Source of the DNA: Cololabis saira
Taxonomy: Eukaryota; Chordata; Actinopteri; Beloniformes; Belonidae
DNA length: 64,000 nt
Direction of reading: 5' to 3'
NCBI RefSeq assembly: GCF_033807715.1
Contig: NC_084587.1
Span: 28,647,017-28,711,016, forward strand
Positions 59,930-64,000 of the stretch are shown piece by piece (position 1 is the stretch's first letter; each line of letters opens with the position of its first letter). The position numbers were made by a program, and so were the translations under genes. Below the pieces are notes generated by a model that saw only the letters and a program-made list of their open reading frames with translations, was not told the origin of the DNA and searched no databases.

Positions 59930-60350
59930 TCGCCGGGCGCTAACTAAAAAAGTCAAAATTTTGTGCTTTCCTCATCCTACACGGCTTGTTTGTCACTGTC
60001 CTCAATGCCTCACCACGGCTACTCGAGTAACAAGTGTTAGCACACCAGCTATTTCTCGACTTTTCCCGGTTAGCACACCAGCTAACTGCCTCAACTCCCT
60101 GCCTGCACACCAGCTCGTGGGGCATGGAGGCAAAAACCCCTCACACCAGAGGGCACAGAGACTCCGGGGCCCGTCCCTGTCGCTGTGGGAACAAGATATC
60201 GAGCAGGGATCCACACCAGGTCTGCTCAAGCTGCCTCGGGCTGAAACACGCCCGGCTAGCTATCAACGTTCTCGGCTCGTGTCGCCACTGTGCGGTGTTC
60301 ACCGTTAAGAGTCTCCGCAGTCGGCTAGCATGCAAGGCTAGCCTGTCTGG
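59930..60350. other. GC-rich block of unknown nature
   Basis: Markedly GC-richer than its surroundings, with three 'gcacaccagct' units (about 60041, 60073 and 60104) and a 'ggctagcatgcaaggctagcc'-like palindrome (by halves). Frames are open on both strands for 60-115 codons, probably because of base composition. It could be the 5' part of a retroelement or a CpG island. Nothing decides it. Confidence 0.4.
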
Positions 60351-60351
60351 A

Positions 60352-60686
60352 CCATGGATGTATTAAATAACTGGATAGGAGGCAGGAAAATGGCCGACGT
60401 TCATTTCAATGTAAATTGCTCACCTAGCGCATAAGCCGAAAAAAGTTCCGGACTTCCGGGTTTACTTCCGCGTTAAGGGCCCATAGAGCATGCGCAGTTG
60501 AGTCACCTCCCATGATGCTCTGGGGCCTCCCATCATGCCCCGGGGCAATGACGTGAGTATTAATATAATATGTATTAATATAATATATTAATTAATGTAT
60601 ATTATTACATGTATAGTATAACATATATTATTAATGTATTAATATAATATAATTATATAATATATATTAATATAATACATCCATGG
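60352..60686. mobile_element. MITE with perfect 14-bp terminal inverted repeats
   Basis: CCATGGATGTATTA at the left and TAATACATCCATGG at the right are perfect inverted copies. The interior includes an AT-rich palindromic stretch (tattaatataatata) and a GC-rich left half. No clear target duplication was seen. Confidence 0.6.
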
Positions 60687-60704
60687 AGTGCACGGACACA
60701 GCCG

Positions 60705-60724
60705 TGACGTCAGCCGTGACGTCA
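60705..60724. promoter_or_regulatory. Two consensus CRE motifs (TGACGTCA)
   Basis: TGACGTCA at 60705-60712 and 60717-60724, 12 bp apart start to start in a direct 'ccgtgacgtca' repeat. This is the CREB/ATF binding palindrome. No TATA box or gene start lies near, so function is unknown. Confidence 0.4.
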
Positions 60725-60729
60725 CGCCC

Positions 60730-63117
60730 AGAAAGAGACTTTTCTTTGACTTTTCTGGCCGTTAGAAAACATTTTTGACGGATATAAAGTTCATGACTTA
60801 AAAATATAGAATCAAGAATGGAGAGGAGAGGGGGGTTCTTCTGAGGTCTGCAGTGGGGTGTGCATCTCATATTGAGACATCTCACTCATATTACTCAGAG
60901 AACCGGGGTGATGTAAATAACCTAAAGTTTCAGAAGGACACTCCGTGAAGTGGAAGGGTGGGGTTAAGTGGTCTGACTCCAAACCCTGATCTGTCTGTGG
61001 ATGAAAAGTCCTAAATTTGGACTGTTTTTTTTGTTAGTTTTGTTGGGTTTTTTTTTTTTTCAAAAGCCATTAACATTTCTTTTAAAGCAGTGTCAAGACA
61101 ACTCTTCAGATCCCATGCTTAATGCTCTGGAGCTGACTTGACTAAATAAACAAACCTGATCCCTGTTGTTTAGTATTTTTCTCATAGGACCCATCTGTTA
61201 TATAAATTAAATACCACCATGAATTAAAAACTGTTATTGGGTATAAACATTCCTTGTGTCTTGATTTCAACTTGGGTACCTAAAAACAGATCGGTTGGGA
61301 GTCAGTAACAGCTGAATCAACACTGAGTTCAACTGAATATAACTCAGAATTAGTAATTGGGAATTTAAATGTAAATGAAATACTCATTTTGCAAGACTGA
61401 TAACATTACAAAAACTAACTGATGCAAATTGCTGAATAAAATCTTGATGAATGCAAATGGGCATGTATGTGCAAGTGTGTGTGTTAGTCTGTGTCCAAGT
61501 GTGTCTTGTTTTATAGGACCAAAGTCTTCTTTGATACGGAACAAAAGGCCAGCAGTGGCACTGAAGACTTGCCGAGGCGAGAGAAAACATGAAAGCTGTA
61601 GCCGTAATTATGTTTAACCCTCAACCCTTGAGGAGAGATTTGGTGACGCAATATCACTCTGCCTTTACGAGAGAGCACAAGCACTCTACTGTACCTTTTG
61701 TGAGGCCAAATAAATAAATAAGCATCACAACCACAAACACACAGGTGTGTACATGCAGCAGAGGACAGAATTAGGCGATCAAAGTAAAAAAAAAAAAAAA
61801 AAGGTGGCAGTATAAATCATTTGAGGGCAGCATTTGCAATCATTCTGTAATTAAATCCAACCTTTCACAGTGGTTCTTTCACAGTGGTTTTGGACATACA
61901 GCTTCTCACTACTTCATTCACGCTCTTCACACACACACACACATAGATATTCATGTACTCATTTATCTCAATGCTGTAATAACACTAATGATATCCCATG
62001 AGTACTTCAAAGTATGAAGTGAGTCTGAAGAACGAGAGTGGGAGAACGAAAGAGTGGGAGAGCAAGAGTCTTTGTGGACTGTATGCTCTCATCTCTGTTG
62101 GCAGGAACGACATTTCTGAGTCTGTATGATGTTTAAATAGAGACAGGAACTGACACATGTGCACACATTCACAAACACATGCACTCAGACATACACACTC
62201 ACACACTGATACAGAGACCCGCGTGTGGACTGCCTAGAAGACAGAGACTAGGGGAATGGAAAAGAAAAGAGGATTTAAGCGACACTGGCAGGCACTCACA
62301 CTGTTTTTAGGTCAATGACAAGAAGCCTATTCAACAGTCACATACGGATTCACAAGTAAAAAGTATGCTAACGCTCGTGGGGCTGAGTACACGAGAGCAG
62401 CTCGAAAGCATATGCACAAGCTGAGCATGCATGCATGCATGCAACAAAAATTAAGCAACATTTATCATCAACCTATAACAATGACTCTCTAGGAGCACAA
62501 GAAAAGGCCTGACAGACAAAACTCTCCTCTCTGTCCATCTGCTGTTTCTATATATGTTCATATAACATAAGAAAAGAGAGTTTGTTGATGCAGTTTTCAA
62601 AAAACAAAATTTAGATACATTTGGGATGAATTGACAATTCAAATGTAAGCTTTTTCTTAGAGTAACTTTAATTAAAATGGAGACAGCATGAACATTGTAG
62701 ATAGTATGAACCTTAGACAGTTTGTGCTTTTGTTCTGTCATCCTTATTCAGTCCTGCTCTTAAGCCCTTCAACCAACACCAATGTGTTCTGTTTTTTTTT
62801 TCATATTAAAATATCAGTTTTTGACAGCTCACTTGGTTAAACTGGTGCACCATATATACAGGTGTGAGCGACTGAGTGGTCACTCCGTTTCAGGATGTGA
62901 TAAGCCTGGAGTTGGAAGGAGGAAGTGGAAGTTTGATCGTTTTACTAAAAAGAAAATTTAAGAAAATGGTTTTATTGAAAACAAAACAGTCCACAAGTAA
63001 TGCACAAGTCAGGAGATGGAAAAATAAACCAAACCAAAAGCAGACTAACAGGTTGGCACTTTCAGTTACTGTTTACCTTCTCTCCAGCAAGCAAGCAGTC
63101 TTTTGCCACCTCTCTTG
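60730..63117. other. No gene recognised
   Basis: AT-rich sequence with a poly-A run (near 61789) and a (GCAT)n run (62425-62442). Only short frames with no known domain. Confidence 0.45.
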
Positions 63118-63120
63118 TAA

Positions 63121-63591
63121 AGGCTGGATTATGGTTCTGCGTTAAATCGATGCCGAGCGTGCGCCGCAGGTTGCGCCGCAATGAGCACCCCACGGCGCAC
63201 GCCACTCCGTGCCTGACGTGCACCTCCCAAAAATTGTAATTACGCGTCAAGAGGTTGCAGACCAACGCAGACCGAGAGGGCTGTGATTGGTTCGCTTGGT
63301 AGCAACGCATTTCCGGTTCCGGTTCGTGAAGCAGTCGTGAACTTTCAACGGTCTTTTCTTCGTGTGTGTGTGGTTTTTTTTGTTTCGTTTTTTTTGCACA
63401 ATAGTTGTCCTTATCTCTTTGATTCACTGTGACCGGAAAAGTCTGATAAACCATTCAGGAAAAGAACGCACCCCCCTAGCGCCCGCGGGGGGTATTGCAC
63501 CGCGGCGAAATGGACTGACAGAGAAGTCCGAAGGGTTCACGGCAGCGGCGTGTGCTCTGCGTTGGTGTAGCGCAGAACCATAATCCAGGTT
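63121..63591. mobile_element. Longer member of the AGGCTGATTTATGG MITE family, TAA TSD
   Basis: Arms AGGCTGGATTATGGTTCTGC and 'gcagaaccataatccaggtt' are inverted. TAA flanks (63118-63120, 63592-63594). At about 470 bp it has a unique interior (63190-63540) missing from the shorter copies, so it may be closer to the parent element. Confidence 0.75.
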
Positions 63592-64000
63592 TAAGTGGTG
63601 TGCTGGGACCCTTAAATAGTGCCGATGTTAAATTGCTCCAATCGGGACAAACACCAAAGGAGGACTTCAAACAAAATAAATTAACATGGACCAATTGTCA
63701 GACAAAAACAAGAATATAACTGAAAAACTAAATATAACATTTCAGAAATACACACTGCACATACATTTTCTCCTCTTGTTATTCCCCAAAATGTACTTTG
63801 AAACAGTTATCCCAACGCAACACACCTTCTACACACTATGGACTGCGCCTTCTACCCTAATTCAGGTGAAAGAGCACACCTGTAGGAGCTCACGCACTTC
63901 TACACACAAGCATTGACCCATACCCAAGTAGCAGTAAGTGCACAAGTACGTGTATGTTTGAAATAAGCTCAAAATGTAATCAGAAGACCAAATGTAAATG

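Overview
The window looks like a piece of a teleost fish chromosome. It is AT-rich and has long mono-, di- and trinucleotide microsatellites. It is full of transposon families typical of ray-finned fish: L2 and RTE/Rex3-like LINEs, hAT, PIF/Harbinger and TTAA-target DNA transposons, a tRNA-derived SINE and LTR fragments. I see no complete protein-coding gene, no rRNA, no free-standing tRNA and nothing prokaryotic. The coding signal present is almost all from decayed transposon proteins.

Layout. 1-854: 3' end of a hAT transposon with its transposase C-terminus. 3.8-8.5 kb: hAT scraps, a probable solo LTR split by a 1.15 kb hAT element, the terminus of a TTAA-type element, and a Helitron-like interspersed repeat. 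9.1-11.5 kb: an L2 LINE followed by a 5'-truncated RTE LINE with a perfect 11-bp target duplication. 12.5-13.7 kb and 31.6-32.9 kb: two copies of a TTAA-flanked element, the second with a BED-type zinc-finger remnant. 18.1-19.3 kb: a 1.2 kb long-inverted-repeat element with an 8-bp target duplication, with a 225-bp hAT MITE inside it. 24.9-27.7 kb: two Harbinger-like elements, each holding a member of a small MITE family. 35-41 kb: relatively transposon-poor sequence. 41.0-41.4 kb: a GC-rich block on the minus strand that looks like a promoter plus first exon. 41.9-44.1 kb: a LINE reverse transcriptase interrupted by a Harbinger element. 46.2-50.5 kb: L2 fragments, one interrupted by a HARBI1-coding Harbinger that itself holds an L2 fragment and a SINE. 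52.4-54.4 kb: a Helitron-like repeat with three tandem termini, interrupted by a hAT that itself carries a MITE. 56.8-59.6 kb: a THAP-domain exon with downstream exons (plus strand) facing P2X7-like C-terminal-domain exons (minus strand), next to a TTAA-type terminus. 60.3-63.6 kb: MITEs and otherwise unannotated sequence.

The elements do not act together as a system. What the window records is a chronology of nested insertions, many with boundaries fixed by target-site duplications readable in the sequence. The only hints of a host gene are on the minus strand: a possible 5' exon ending at a GTAAAG splice donor (41.0 kb) and a possible signal-peptide exon ending at GTGAGT (23.3 kb). They could belong to one gene but nothing proves it. 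I found no convincing new biological system. The most unusual items are the BED finger inside a TTAA-flanked element, the convergent THAP/P2X7-like relic pair, and the tandem termini of the Helitron-like repeat.
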